64,000 nt of DNA from Xanthomonas melonis (GTDB taxonomy: Bacteria > Pseudomonadota > Gammaproteobacteria > Xanthomonadales > Xanthomonadaceae): positions 62,001-126,000 of the forward strand of contig NZ_JAJGQH010000002.1 in the NCBI RefSeq assembly GCF_020783655.1, given 5' to 3'. This document shows positions 8,735 to 17,229 of the stretch, piece after piece. The position numbers and the translations under genes are program-made. The stretch's first letter is position 1. The number at the start of each line of letters is the position of its first letter. Below the pieces are notes generated by a model, which had not been told where the DNA came from, made no database searches, and saw only the letters and a list, made by a program, of their open reading frames with translations.

Positions 8735-10207
8735 ATGTACCCGCCGATCGACTCGATTGCCCTGCACGCCCGCCTCGCCCCGCACCGGCTCGCCGCCCGC
8801 GACCTGGTATTGAATCAGCAATGGACCTACGCCGAGCTCGACGAGCTGGTCGGCCGGCTCGCCGCCCTGCTGCAGGTGCGCGGCTGTGTCGACGGCGAGC
8901 GCCTGGCGGTGCTGGCGCGCAACTCGGTCTGGCAGGTGGCGCTGCATTTCGCCTGCGGCCGGGTCGGCGCCATCTATGTGCCGCTCAACTGGCGGCTCAG
9001 CGCCACCGAACTGGACACCCTGCTGCAACGTGCCGAGCCGCGCCTGGTCCTTGGCGACGAGGTCGCGGCCGGGCGTGCGCACGTCGATGCGCTGGCGCAC
9101 TTCGTCCAGGACGCCAGCGCGCTTGCCGCAGCCGACCTTCCCGCCATTCCACCCGAACGCATCAGCCTGATCCTGTTCACCTCCGGCACCTCCGGTCAGC
9201 CCAAGGGGGTGATGCTGAACGAAGGCAACCTGCAGCAGACAGCGCAGAACTTCGGCGTCCTCACCCAGGTGGACGCGCGCAGCAGCTTCCTGTGCGAAGC
9301 ACCGATGTTTCACATCATCGGCCTGGTCACCAATGTGCGTCCGGTACTGGCCGTGGGCGGCTCGATCCAGGTGTCCAACGGGTTCGAACCGGCACGCACG
9401 CTGAACTGGCTATGCGATCGGGCGCAGGCGATCACCCATTACGTGGGCGTCCCGCAGATGATGCAGGCCTTCCGCCAGCAGCCCGGCTTCGATCCTGCGG
9501 GCTTGCGTCACCTCACCGCCCTGGTCAGCGGGGGTGCGCCGCATGCCGGCGAGGACCTGCTCGGCTGGCTGCAGGACGGCATTCCCATGGTCTGTGGCTA
9601 CGGCATGAGCGAAGCGGGTACGGTGTTCGGCATGTCGGTGGACTGCGCCGTGATTCGCGCCAAGCTGGGCGCGGCAGGCGTCTCCACGCCAGCGGTGCAG
9701 ACCCGCGTGGTGGACGCCCAGGGTCGGGACTGTCCGCCGGAGGTGCCTGGCGAATTGCTGCTGCGTGGCCCCAATCTCAGCCCAGGGTATTGGCGCGACC
9801 CGCAGGCCAGTGCCGAGGCCCTGGACCCACAAGGATGGTTCCGTACCGGCGACATCGTCAGGCGCGACGCCGACGGCTTCTTCTGGGTGGTCGACCGCAA
9901 GAAGGACATGTTCATTTCCGGCGGCGAGAACGTCTACCCCGCCGAGATCGAAGCGGTGCTGGCCGATCATCCGCAGATTCGGGAATGCGCGGTGGTCGGC
10001 ATCGCCGACCCGCAATGGGGTGAGGTGGGATACCTGGCCATCGTGCCGGCCGAGCCGGCGCTGGATCTGGACCAGCTCCGCGATTACCTGATCGCGCGGC
10101 TCGCCAAGTACAAGGTGCCCAAGCATCTGCGCGTGGTCGAGGCATTGCCGCGCACCGCCACCGGCAAGTTGCAGAAAGCACGGCTGAAGCAGGCGTTGAC
10201 CGAGTAG
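8735..10207 (+). CDS. fcs: Feruloyl/4-coumaroyl-CoA synthetase
   Basis: 490-residue acyl-adenylate-forming ligase that activates hydroxycinnamic acids with ATP and CoA, the entry step of the pathway. Motifs: A3 LILFTSGTSGQPKGVML, A5-like VCGYGMSEAGTVFG, A7/A8 GWFRTGDIVRRDADGFFWVV and DRKKDMFISGGENVYPAEIE, and the A10 lysine in RTATGKLQKARL. ATG 8735 follows a weak AAGACAG; earlier in-frame codons give a Cys/Arg-rich sequence unlike the family. A 205-base gap after the dehydrogenase gene could hold a separate promoter. It converges on the LysR gene. Confidence 0.88.
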   Translation: MYPPIDSIALHARLAPHRLAARDLVLNQQWTYAELDELVGRLAALLQVRGCVDGERLAVLARNSVWQVALHFACGRVGAIYVPLNWRLSATELDTLLQRAEPRLVLGDEVAAGRAHVDALAHFVQDASALAAADLPAIPPERISLILFTSGTSGQPKGVMLNEGNLQQTAQNFGVLTQVDARSSFLCEAPMFHIIGLVTNVRPVLAVGGSIQVSNGFEPARTLNWLCDRAQAITHYVGVPQMMQAFRQQPGFDPAGLRHLTALVSGGAPHAGEDLLGWLQDGIPMVCGYGMSEAGTVFGMSVDCAVIRAKLGAAGVSTPAVQTRVVDAQGRDCPPEVPGELLLRGPNLSPGYWRDPQASAEALDPQGWFRTGDIVRRDADGFFWVVDRKKDMFISGGENVYPAEIEAVLADHPQIRECAVVGIADPQWGEVGYLAIVPAEPALDLDQLRDYLIARLAKYKVPKHLRVVEALPRTATGKLQKARLKQALTE

Positions 10208-10325
10208 ATCGCATCCTTGCGTGTCCGGCCACACTGCCAAACGCACGTGCAGCCGTGCGTGGGCCCATCGCATGCCCGGGCAACGGCACAGCGGCCGCGC
10301 ACGCCGCCTGGGCAGTAAGGGTCGC

Positions 10326-11327
10326 CTACGCCGACGCGTCCAGCAGCAGGTCGTCTTCGCCCACCTGCCGATCCACCCATACCGCGCCCTGCTCGGCCAT
10401 CAGTGCCAGCTGGTGTTCGAGTTCGCGCATCAATAGCCGCACGCCGGGCTTGTGGATGGCGCTGCCATCGCGGTAGATGACGCCACCGGCACGCGCCTGC
10501 GCCGGCTGCTGCAGCTGGAAGGCGCGCAGCTCGCCACGAGCGATGTCGCCAGACACCATCATGCTCGGCATCACCGCGATGCTGTCGGTACCGAGCAGGA
10601 TCTCGCGGGTAAAACTGGCCGAACTGGAACGCAGATGATCGCGCGTGGCCAGCCCGTGTTCGCGCATCACCTGCGCCACATCGCGCTCCACGTGCTGGCT
10701 CAAGGTCGGCAACACCTGTCGGTAGGCCGCAGCGTCGGCGATGCTCACCGGGCCGTTCGAGAACAGCGGATGGTCGCTGCGTGCCACCAAGGCAATTGGA
10801 TCCTGGTACAGCACCTTGCGAATCAGCGCATCGTAACGGGCCAATGGATACAACCTGCCAACCACCAGATCGATCTCGTTGCCGGCCAGCTTGGGCAGCA
10901 GTTCGTCGGTGCGACCGTGCAACAGGCGCACGCGCAGCGTCGGCTCGGCACGGTACAAGGCGGCCAATACCGCCGGCAGCAAGCCGCTGGCCGCGACCGG
11001 CAATGCGCCGACAGTGATGGTCAGCGCATCGTCCTGCTGCAGGCCTTCGAAGGTGTCCTGCGCACGCCGTAGCTGTCCCAACACCACGTGCGCGGTCTGC
11101 ACCAGGACTTCGCCCATGGCATTGGGACGCACGCCGCGCGAATGGCGCTCGAACAACGGTGCGCCGACGATTTCTTCGATTTCCTGCAGCGCGCGCGTGA
11201 GCGCGGGCTGGGTCACGTTCAGCACGCGCGAGGCGCGCAGCAGGCTTTTCTGTCGGTCCAGCGCCTCGATGACTCGTAGATGCCGGACCTTGATGCGGTG
11301 TTCGAAGAACACGGAGGACATGGTCAT
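10326..11327 (-). CDS. LysR family regulator, PcaQ/GbpR-like
   Basis: 333-residue LysR-type activator. The N-terminal helix-turn-helix reads KSLLRASRVLNVTQPALTRA with the following QEIEEIVGAPLFERHSRGV linker, the signature of the subgroup containing PcaQ and galactose-binding-protein regulators. The effector-binding domain runs from about residue 95 (ALTITVGALPVAASGLLPAV) to the end. Start is ATG 11327, or ATG 11321 two codons later; neither has a strong ribosome binding site. The gene lies 65 bases downstream of ligA on the same strand, so it may be read through from the dioxygenase genes or have its own promoter. Control of ligAB is inferred. Confidence 0.82.
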   Translation of the reverse strand: MTMSSVFFEHRIKVRHLRVIEALDRQKSLLRASRVLNVTQPALTRALQEIEEIVGAPLFERHSRGVRPNAMGEVLVQTAHVVLGQLRRAQDTFEGLQQDDALTITVGALPVAASGLLPAVLAALYRAEPTLRVRLLHGRTDELLPKLAGNEIDLVVGRLYPLARYDALIRKVLYQDPIALVARSDHPLFSNGPVSIADAAAYRQVLPTLSQHVERDVAQVMREHGLATRDHLRSSSASFTREILLGTDSIAVMPSMMVSGDIARGELRAFQLQQPAQARAGGVIYRDGSAIHKPGVRLLMRELEHQLALMAEQGAVWVDRQVGEDDLLLDASA

Positions 11328-11392
11328 GGAAGGTGGGCCTTGCGTTGGAAAGTCGGGGATGCAGTGATGCGGCCAAGGCCGCGGGGTGAGGC

Positions 11393-11752
11393 TCAGCGCG
11401 CCTCGGGAACCCGCCGCGTCTGCATGAAATCTTCGAAGGATTCACCGCGCATGATCGCGTAGACCTGCAGATTGGTCATCCTCACGACGCGGGCGAATTT
11501 TTCGATGACGAAGAAATTGGCGCCGTATTGCACCAGACCGAGCCAGTCGCGTGCACGGATCAGCGCCTTTTCGTGCTCGCTCAGCTCCGCTTCCTGCATC
11601 AGCACCTCCGCGTCCTGCAGGAAGCGATCGCGCCACGGCGCGCGGATCATATGCCAGAAGAAGCGGTTGAGGCGCAGTGCTCGGTTGCTGGTGCGCAGAT
11701 CGAACAGGTAGGTTCCTGCGATCTTGTCCATGCCCTGTACTTGCGGATTCAT
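11393..11752 (-). CDS. ligA: Extradiol dioxygenase small subunit, LigA-like
   Basis: 119-residue all-helical alpha subunit of class III extradiol dioxygenases such as protocatechuate 4,5-dioxygenase. Recognisable stretches are YLFDLRTSNRALRLNRF, EKALIRARDWLGLVQYGANF and MTNLQVYAIMRGESFEDFM, which cap the active site of the large subunit. It starts 10 bases after the ligB stop, fitting a stoichiometric two-subunit enzyme. The natural order in this operon is large subunit first, then small. Confidence 0.9.
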   Translation of the reverse strand: MNPQVQGMDKIAGTYLFDLRTSNRALRLNRFFWHMIRAPWRDRFLQDAEVLMQEAELSEHEKALIRARDWLGLVQYGANFFVIEKFARVVRMTNLQVYAIMRGESFEDFMQTRRVPEAR

Positions 11753-11762
11753 CGGCAGGCCC

Positions 11763-12659
11763 TCATGCCGCGTGTGCGCTGCGCGCGAGCAATTCCGCCG
11801 AGCGCGGCGCGTCGGCGGCTTCCTCGCCGGGTTCGTACAGCACCACCGTCATCGCGGTGGTGGTCATCAGATAGTAGTTCTGATGCAGCTTGCGAATGGG
11901 GCCATCCAATGCGCCGCGCATGGCCAGCCACATGATCTGCTCCACGCTCTCGGCGCCGCCCAGTCGCACGTAATCGGTATGGGTGAGATCGGTCAGCGAC
12001 TGCGGCGCGTGCTGGAAGCGATCGAGGAATTCCATGTCCCAGTCGGTATTGTTGAAGCCGGTGCGCTCGCCGTGGATCTGGTGCGATAGGCCGCCGGTGC
12101 CGACCACCACCACCTTGAGATCCTCCGGATACGACTCGATCGCGCGGCGCACCGCCTGGCCCAGGCGATAACACCGCCGTGCAGTGGGCAATGGATATTG
12201 CAGCACGTTGATCGCGATCGGCACCACCGTTCCCGGCCAGTCCGGGACATGCGGCCACAGCAGCGGCAAGGGCGCTGCGCAGCCGTGATCGATCGGCTTG
12301 TCCTGAAAAACGGTCAGGTCGAATTCGTCGTTGACCAGGCATTCGGCGATATGCGCCTGCAATTGCACATCACCGCGGATCGGCGGCAGGTTGCGCAACC
12401 CCGCCCCTTCGTCGGCGACCGGAAAGCGCTCGCCCACGCCGAGCGCGAAGGTCGGATAGAGATCGAAGAAGAAGGTCGTGCAGTGATCGTTGTAGAAGAA
12501 CACCAGCACGTCGGCCTGCTGCTGGGCCAACCAGGCCGCGACCGGCGTATAGCCGTCGAACAAGGGCTTCCACACAGGGTCCTGTTGTTTGCCCTTGTCG
12601 TAAGCCACCCCGATGGTGGGAACGTGCGAGGTTCCGATGCCGCCGATGATGCTTGCCAT
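11763..12659 (-). CDS. ligB: Extradiol dioxygenase large subunit, LigB-like
   Basis: 298-residue catalytic subunit. It aligns to Sphingobium LigB nearly residue for residue: iron ligands His12 (GTSHVPTIG), His59 (FYNDHCTTF) and Glu240 (GGAESVEQIMW), and catalytic His193 (GGLSHQIHG). These correspond to LigB His12, His61, Glu242 and His195. It would open the ring of protocatechuate, or a related catechol such as gallate, between carbons 4 and 5. ATG 12659 follows CAGGAGTGCAGC. An origin for protocatechuate is supplied by the hydroxycinnamate genes next door, but no ligC, ligI, ligJ or ligK homologue lies in this window. Confidence 0.9.
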   Translation of the reverse strand: MASIIGGIGTSHVPTIGVAYDKGKQQDPVWKPLFDGYTPVAAWLAQQQADVLVFFYNDHCTTFFFDLYPTFALGVGERFPVADEGAGLRNLPPIRGDVQLQAHIAECLVNDEFDLTVFQDKPIDHGCAAPLPLLWPHVPDWPGTVVPIAINVLQYPLPTARRCYRLGQAVRRAIESYPEDLKVVVVGTGGLSHQIHGERTGFNNTDWDMEFLDRFQHAPQSLTDLTHTDYVRLGGAESVEQIMWLAMRGALDGPIRKLHQNYYLMTTTAMTVVLYEPGEEAADAPRSAELLARSAHAA

Positions 12660-12777
12660 GCTGCACTCCTGAGACGCGGCCTGACGCAATCGGAGCAGGC
12701 GCGTTGATGGGGTCGGGACCAGCGACACATGCGATCCCGACAGGGACGGTCGACGACCCCGGATCAATCGAAAAGGT

Positions 12778-12788
12778 ATCCTCAGGAT
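12778..12788. promoter_or_regulatory. Palindrome upstream of ligB
   Basis: ATCCT-C-AGGAT is a perfect 5-bp inverted repeat about 120 bases before the ligB start, in a local AT-rich patch of an otherwise GC-rich gap. It could be a site for the linked LysR protein, but it does not fit the T-N11-A rule cleanly. Confidence 0.3.
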
Positions 12789-13130
12789 CCAAATTGCCAC
12801 CAAGCGCGCTCATCCGCAAGATCTTTATACAAGTCATTGCCAGTCTTCCTCTTCCCGGGACCGCGCGCGCTGCCGGGGTGCGAGAGATTGGAGCCAATGA
12901 CGAACAGCCGCCAACTGCGTGCCGCAGAAAGGGGACACGAGCGATTCCGAGTGGCGTATTCGTCCCCGAGTCTCGCCCTGATCCGGGCGGCGCAGGCCGA
13001 GGGCCTGGCGATGACGCGCCCCATCCGGCAAGGCTTGCCGCTGCAGCGTAGTGCCGTCCGTCAGCCGGATCGATGAGGCTCTTGGCCGACGCCAGGTGTC
13101 TGGCCTGCGACGGCTTTTTCTACCGATACC

Positions 13131-13183
13131 CGCGACACGGCGCGACACGGCGCGATCACGGCGCGATCACGGCGCGATCACGG
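13131..13183. repeat. Short tandem repeat array
   Basis: Two 10-bp units CGCGACACGG are followed directly by three 11-bp units CGCGATCACGG. The second unit differs from the first by a T insertion and local change, as expected of slippage growth. It is non-coding and lies between ligB and the MetA-type membrane protein. Confidence 0.8.
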
Positions 13184-13388
13184 CGGCGATCAGGCATCGC
13201 GCCGGCGCTGGCGTGGAACTGTTGTTGCGAAAACACGTCGGTATGCAGCCGCAGGGCATGCATCGGTGAGACCACGATGTGCAGCCGGTCGCCATCAGGC
13301 CCATGTCGGCGGTATCAGGCACGGCGAGCCGCCACCCTTGCCTGCAGGGCACGTCCGTGGCAGCGAGGCTGCAACGGACGCGGGAGCA

Positions 13389-14423
13389 CTACAGAGAATG
13401 CACGAACATCAGGTTGACGTTGTTGCCGGCCACGGAATTTTCCACATCCACCGGCAGATAGACGTTGAAATTGAGGATGTTGTTCTTGTCCAGACGCCAC
13501 GACAGCCCTGGCCCGAGATAGAACTGCATGCGCTTGCTGTCGGGCACACGCTGACCGTTGGTGCGATTGTCCTGTAGCTGCTGCAGGTAGTAGCCGCTGA
13601 CGCCCAGACGCAATTGCTCGCTCACCTTGATCGAACTGGCGAAGTTGGCCCAGAACACGTCGCCGGCCTGCCCGTTGCGGAACTGGAAGCCGGGAATCGG
13701 CGGAACGCCGCCCGCGCGGCTGGTGCGAAAGTTATAGAGGTAATGCAGGCGCATGCTGATTTCCCAGTCGTCGCTGGGCTGGACGGTAAACGCCCAGTGC
13801 GGCGCCACCGCCCAGTAACCGTTGCTCTGGTTGATCGCGATATCGCGGTCGAACTTGCCGACCGGGGCGAAGGCATCGATGGCAAAGCGCTGGAAGAACA
13901 GGATGCGCCCATCGCGCATGACCGGCGGCATCTGCAGGGCCGGGCCGAAGGAAACATCGCCCACGCCAAAGCCGTTGCTGCGCAACCGCACCGGGCTGTT
14001 GGCCGCAAACGAGGTGTCGTAGTTGACCAGCGGCAGGATGGCGTTGAAGCTCAGGGAGCCACCCATCCAGGTGTAGGGCGTCACGTAGATCAGCTGCGAC
14101 AGCAGGGCCGAGGCACCGACGTGGGGATCGCGGAAGGCCGGCGAGTCGTTGCCGCGGGCATCCTTGATCGCATTGAAGTTGAAATGCCGCGCGTAGCCGA
14201 TGAAGGTCCACCCGGGCGTGGTGGAACCGAAGCCGTCGAGAAAGCTGGTGCCGCCCACGTTGATGCCTTGCGGAGGCGCGACGGTTTCCGGCACGGCTTG
14301 CGCCAGCGCCGCGATCGGCGCCGCAGTTGCGAGGACAGCAGCGACGAGCAGGGGCAATCGCCGAGGTGACGACAGATACGGCGACACAGGGCGAGGACAG
14401 GAAAAGAAGCGTACGCATTCCAC
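13389..14423 (-). CDS. Outer-membrane protein, phenol-degradation MetA family
   Basis: About 344 residues. It has an export signal (RRLPLLVAAVLATAAPIAAL, then AQA) and a C-terminal half of amphipathic strands ending NVNLMFVHSL, typical of the MetA-pathway/SphA-like outer-membrane proteins found with aromatic degradation genes and thought to act as uptake channels. The start is uncertain: GTG 14423 has GGAG nine bases upstream and is preferred; TTG 14507 and GTG 14387 are alternatives. It sits between ligB and the SnoaL-like gene on the same strand, which supports a role in importing aromatic acids. Confidence 0.78.
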   Translation of the reverse strand: MECVRFFSCPRPVSPYLSSPRRLPLLVAAVLATAAPIAALAQAVPETVAPPQGINVGGTSFLDGFGSTTPGWTFIGYARHFNFNAIKDARGNDSPAFRDPHVGASALLSQLIYVTPYTWMGGSLSFNAILPLVNYDTSFAANSPVRLRSNGFGVGDVSFGPALQMPPVMRDGRILFFQRFAIDAFAPVGKFDRDIAINQSNGYWAVAPHWAFTVQPSDDWEISMRLHYLYNFRTSRAGGVPPIPGFQFRNGQAGDVFWANFASSIKVSEQLRLGVSGYYLQQLQDNRTNGQRVPDSKRMQFYLGPGLSWRLDKNNILNFNVYLPVDVENSVAGNNVNLMFVHSL

Positions 14424-14554
14424 TGGGCGGATCTCCGATGCGGATGGATGGACGAAGGCGAACGCGACGCAGGGGGGGAGGAGACGGGTGCAGGATCTGC
14501 AGCGCAATCAGTGCGCCGGCACAGCCCTGCGGGTGGCGATTGCGCGCAGACCGC

Positions 14555-14986
14555 TCAGCGCGCGCCGAGGCGCAGCTGCAGCGCACCGAGGCGTTGCTTG
14601 AACAGCCATTGCTGCTGCTCCAGCACCAGGACATCATCGAAACTGCCGAGCAGGGCCGGCGACTGCGCGGTCCAGGGCGGCGGCTCGGTGGTGACATCGG
14701 CGGTGTAGAGCAGGACGATGCTGTGGGCGTGGACCAGGGTGGCCGACTGGATGCTGACCACGGTGTTGAGCATCAGATGACAGGTGGTGCGCGGTGGTCG
14801 ATCGCGGAAGGCCTGCAGGATGGCCGCTCGCCCGTGCACCGGCGCATCCGGCGCGCTGGGGCGCGCAAACACGCCGTCGGCGGTGAACAGTGCGGCCAGA
14901 CGGTCATGGTCGTGGCGATCGTTGTACAGCGCGAAGCGTCGGATCACCTGCTCGCAGGCCACAACGATCGCTGCATCGTCCTGCAT
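14555..14986 (-). CDS. SnoaL-like (NTF2 fold) protein
   Basis: 143 residues with the cone-shaped NTF2/SnoaL fold pattern: an N-terminal helix with RRFALYNDRHDHDRLAALF, then TADGVF, then HGRAAILQAFRDRPP, then a four-strand sheet. Members act as isomerases, dehydratases, hydrolases or mere binding proteins on small ring compounds. ATG 14986 has AGGAA six bases upstream, better than ATG 15064. The upstream hydrolase gene ends 75 bases before this start. Its step in aromatic breakdown is unknown. Confidence 0.72.
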   Translation of the reverse strand: MQDDAAIVVACEQVIRRFALYNDRHDHDRLAALFTADGVFARPSAPDAPVHGRAAILQAFRDRPPRTTCHLMLNTVVSIQSATLVHAHSIVLLYTADVTTEPPPWTAQSPALLGSFDDVLVLEQQQWLFKQRLGALQLRLGAR

Positions 14987-15060
14987 TCCAGTTCCTCGGT
15001 AGCCATGCCAAAAGTGATCGGCGACGGCAGGCGCCCGGCCGTCGCCTGGGATGCGCGCAC

Positions 15061-15780
15061 TCATGCCGCGCGCAACCAGTCGCGCAAGGCGGCGGTGACC
15101 GCCTCCGGCGCTTCCAGCGGCGCCATGTGTCCGCTGTCTTCGAACACCACCAGGCGCGCCTGCGGGATCTGCCGTGCCATGTCCTGGTGTTGCGCCAGCG
15201 GGCTCCAGGCGTCCTGTCGGCCTACGCCCAGGACGGTCGGGCAGCGGATCTGCGCCAGCACCGGCGTGGCGTCGGGACGTTCCAGCAAGGCCGCGATCTG
15301 GCCGGCGAAACTCGCTGCGCTCTGCCGCTGCACCATCGCCGTCAGCTGCGCCATCAGCGTGGTGTCGTGCGCACGCGCCGGGTGCAGCATCGGCGGAAGC
15401 CAGCGCTGTGCGAGCGCCGCCATGCCCTGGGTCTGCGCCAGCTGCAGCAGCGCCTGACGCTCTGCCTGCTCGCCATCGCGGCGCGGTGCGATGCCGGTGT
15501 CGAACAAGCCGAGCCGCAGCACCCGCTCCGGCGCCTGGCGCACGATCTCCAGCGCCACCCGCCCACCCATCGAATGGCCGGCAACGGCGAACTGCGCCGG
15601 CGCGCTGGCCAGCACGTGCGCCGCCATGCGCGGAATGCTGTCGAAACCGGCGAAATCCATCACCCGCACGTCGCCCAGATCGCCCAGGGCGGCACGTTGC
15701 GGTTCCCAGACCGCGGCATCGCAGAGCAGGCCGCAGAGCAGCAGCACGGTGGGCATGGAGGACGGGGCAAGCGGACTCAT
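15061..15780 (-). CDS. Alpha/beta hydrolase, enol-lactonase/meta-cleavage-hydrolase-like
   Basis: 239-residue alpha/beta hydrolase. The nucleophile elbow is GHSMGG, the acid is in LGVGRQDAWSP, and the histidine is in FEDSGHMAPLEAPEAV. An oxyanion segment LLCGLLCDAAVWEPQ lies near the start. Similar enzymes include 3-oxoadipate enol-lactonases and C-C hydrolases of meta-cleavage products. It is the first gene of the minus-strand run leading to ligAB, so it may act on a ring-cleavage product. Start is ATG 15780; ATG 15756 is possible. Confidence 0.75.
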   Translation of the reverse strand: MSPLAPSSMPTVLLLCGLLCDAAVWEPQRAALGDLGDVRVMDFAGFDSIPRMAAHVLASAPAQFAVAGHSMGGRVALEIVRQAPERVLRLGLFDTGIAPRRDGEQAERQALLQLAQTQGMAALAQRWLPPMLHPARAHDTTLMAQLTAMVQRQSAASFAGQIAALLERPDATPVLAQIRCPTVLGVGRQDAWSPLAQHQDMARQIPQARLVVFEDSGHMAPLEAPEAVTAALRDWLRAA

Positions 15781-16021
15781 GGGTCGACTGTAGCCACGCC
15801 GGTCACATCCGTCGTATGGAAGATGCGGCTCCAGGTATTACCTTTAAGTCATACATAGGAGCGGACAACAGAACGTAGCGAGCAGTCGTCAGATGGGGGT
15901 GGACGGCGCGCGCGGAACCGAAAGGTACGCATGGCACATGCCGCACCGAGCAACCGCTGCGGCCACCTGGCGGTGAGCGCAGTCGTTCTGTTGGCTGCTC
16001 CAGAGCCGGTCAGACTGACGG

Positions 16022-16045
16022 GGGGCTCGCAACGATCCGCGAGCC
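16022..16045 (-). terminator. Hairpin after the ubiquinone hydroxylase genes
   Basis: GGGCTCGC and GCGAGCCC form an 8-bp perfect stem with an 8-base loop, three bases beyond the stop of the minus-strand gene. There is no T tract, so it may stabilise the transcript end rather than act as an intrinsic terminator. The remaining gap 15781-16021 holds the promoter side of the hydrolase gene and nothing else I can identify. Confidence 0.45.
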
Positions 16046-16047
16046 CG

Positions 16048-17229
16048 TCAAGCTGTGCCGGAGGCCCGCCTCCACAGCGCATCCACCAGCGGCGGCAGCC
16101 TGCCGGCCAGGCCGAGCGCGGCGCCACGCACCAGGGTCAGGTGCATTTCGTCGTTGGAAAACAGGCGATTGATCGTGTCGAAGCCATAGGCGGCAACCGT
16201 GTTCTCGCTGCGCCGGGCCCGTGCCCAACGCTGCAGCCGGTGCGGGGCGGCCCAGTCGGCGCGCCTGGCCAGCGCCTGGCGCACGCTGTCGCGCAGTGCG
16301 GCGACATCGCGCAGGCCCAGATTGACCCCCTGACCGGCCAGCGGATGCACCACGTGCGCCGCATCGCCCAACGTCAGCACCCGGCCACTGACATAGCGCT
16401 GCACCAGTTGTCGCTGCAACGGAAATGCAGCGCGCGCGGACACCACGCGCGCGTGGCCCAGCCGCGCCGCGAAGGCCTGGGTCAGCTCGCGCGAGAACAC
16501 TGCATCGTCCAATGCCAGCACACGCTCGGCATCGGCCTCGGGCAGGGTCCACACGATCGAACTGCGGCCATCGGCAAACGGCAGCAGCGCCAGCGGTCCG
16601 GTGGTCAGAAAGCGCTGCCAGGCAGTGGCCTGGTGCGGCTGTTCGGTTTCCACGAAGGCCACCACGCCGCGTTGCGCATAGGCATGCCGCACTACCGGCA
16701 TGCCGCTCAATTCGCGCAAGGTGGACGCCGCGCCATCGGCGGCGATGGCAATGGCCGCCTCCAGGCGGCTGCCGTCAGCCAGGCGCAGGCGCACGCTGGC
16801 GGTTTCCTGTTCCAGCTCGACCACGCGCGCCGGGCAATGCAGATCGATCCCGGCCGCGTGCACGGCCGCCCAGAGGCGATCGACCAACAGATCGTGCTCG
16901 ATGATCCAGCCCAGCTGCTCGCGCCCCAGCGTGTCGGCATCGAAACGCAGCTCGCCACCACCCCCGGCATCCCACACCCGCATGCGCCGGTACGGCTGCA
17001 CGCGCGCGGCACGCACCGCCGCCCATACGCCCAGGCTGTCCAGCAACGCGGCGTTGTCGGCGGCAAAGGCGTAGACGCGCAGGTCGGCCCGGTCGGCATG
17101 CCAGCGCGTGGGCTCGCGCCCTTCCACCAGCGCCACGTTCAAGCCGGCATCGGCCAGCGCCAGCGCGCACGCCGCGCCCACGACGCCGCCGCCGACGATC
17201 ACTGCATCGCGCATGGGGCGACGATTCAT
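16048..17229 (-). CDS. UbiH/UbiF/VisC family FAD monooxygenase
   Basis: 393-residue flavoprotein hydroxylase of ubiquinone ring modification. The FAD motif is AVIVGGGVVGAACALALADA near the N-terminus, and the second FAD motif is GRVLTLGDAAHVVHPLAGQG near residue 285, followed by NLGLRDVA. Its ATG at 17229 overlaps the ubiH stop as ATGA, so the two are translationally coupled. It is probably the UbiI- or UbiF-type hydroxylase (C5 or C6), but family members cannot be told apart here. It has no transmembrane segment and should act at the inner membrane with the other Ubi proteins. Confidence 0.85.
   Translation of the reverse strand: MNRRPMRDAVIVGGGVVGAACALALADAGLNVALVEGREPTRWHADRADLRVYAFAADNAALLDSLGVWAAVRAARVQPYRRMRVWDAGGGGELRFDADTLGREQLGWIIEHDLLVDRLWAAVHAAGIDLHCPARVVELEQETASVRLRLADGSRLEAAIAIAADGAASTLRELSGMPVVRHAYAQRGVVAFVETEQPHQATAWQRFLTTGPLALLPFADGRSSIVWTLPEADAERVLALDDAVFSRELTQAFAARLGHARVVSARAAFPLQRQLVQRYVSGRVLTLGDAAHVVHPLAGQGVNLGLRDVAALRDSVRQALARRADWAAPHRLQRWARARRSENTVAAYGFDTINRLFSNDEMHLTLVRGAALGLAGRLPPLVDALWRRASGTA

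Larger units (their letters stand above)
12660..13388. other. 729-base gap upstream of ligB
   Basis: No convincing gene is present: the open frames at 12653-13076 lack a start signal and family features. On the ligB side the DNA is unusually AT-rich near 12770-12845 and contains an 11-bp palindrome ATCCTCAGGAT at 12778-12788, so the ligB promoter probably lies there. At 13131-13183 there is a short tandem array. The rest shows nothing I can name. Confidence 0.5.

Noticed and set aside
12653..13076. Short open frames that might be a decayed LysR or other gene
   Set aside because: One stretch (ALIRAAQAEGLAMT) faintly resembles a regulator domain but it has no continuing homology or start.
13131..13183. 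Possible CRISPR-like repeats
   Set aside because: Units are only 10-11 bp and contiguous, with no spacers and no cas genes nearby.
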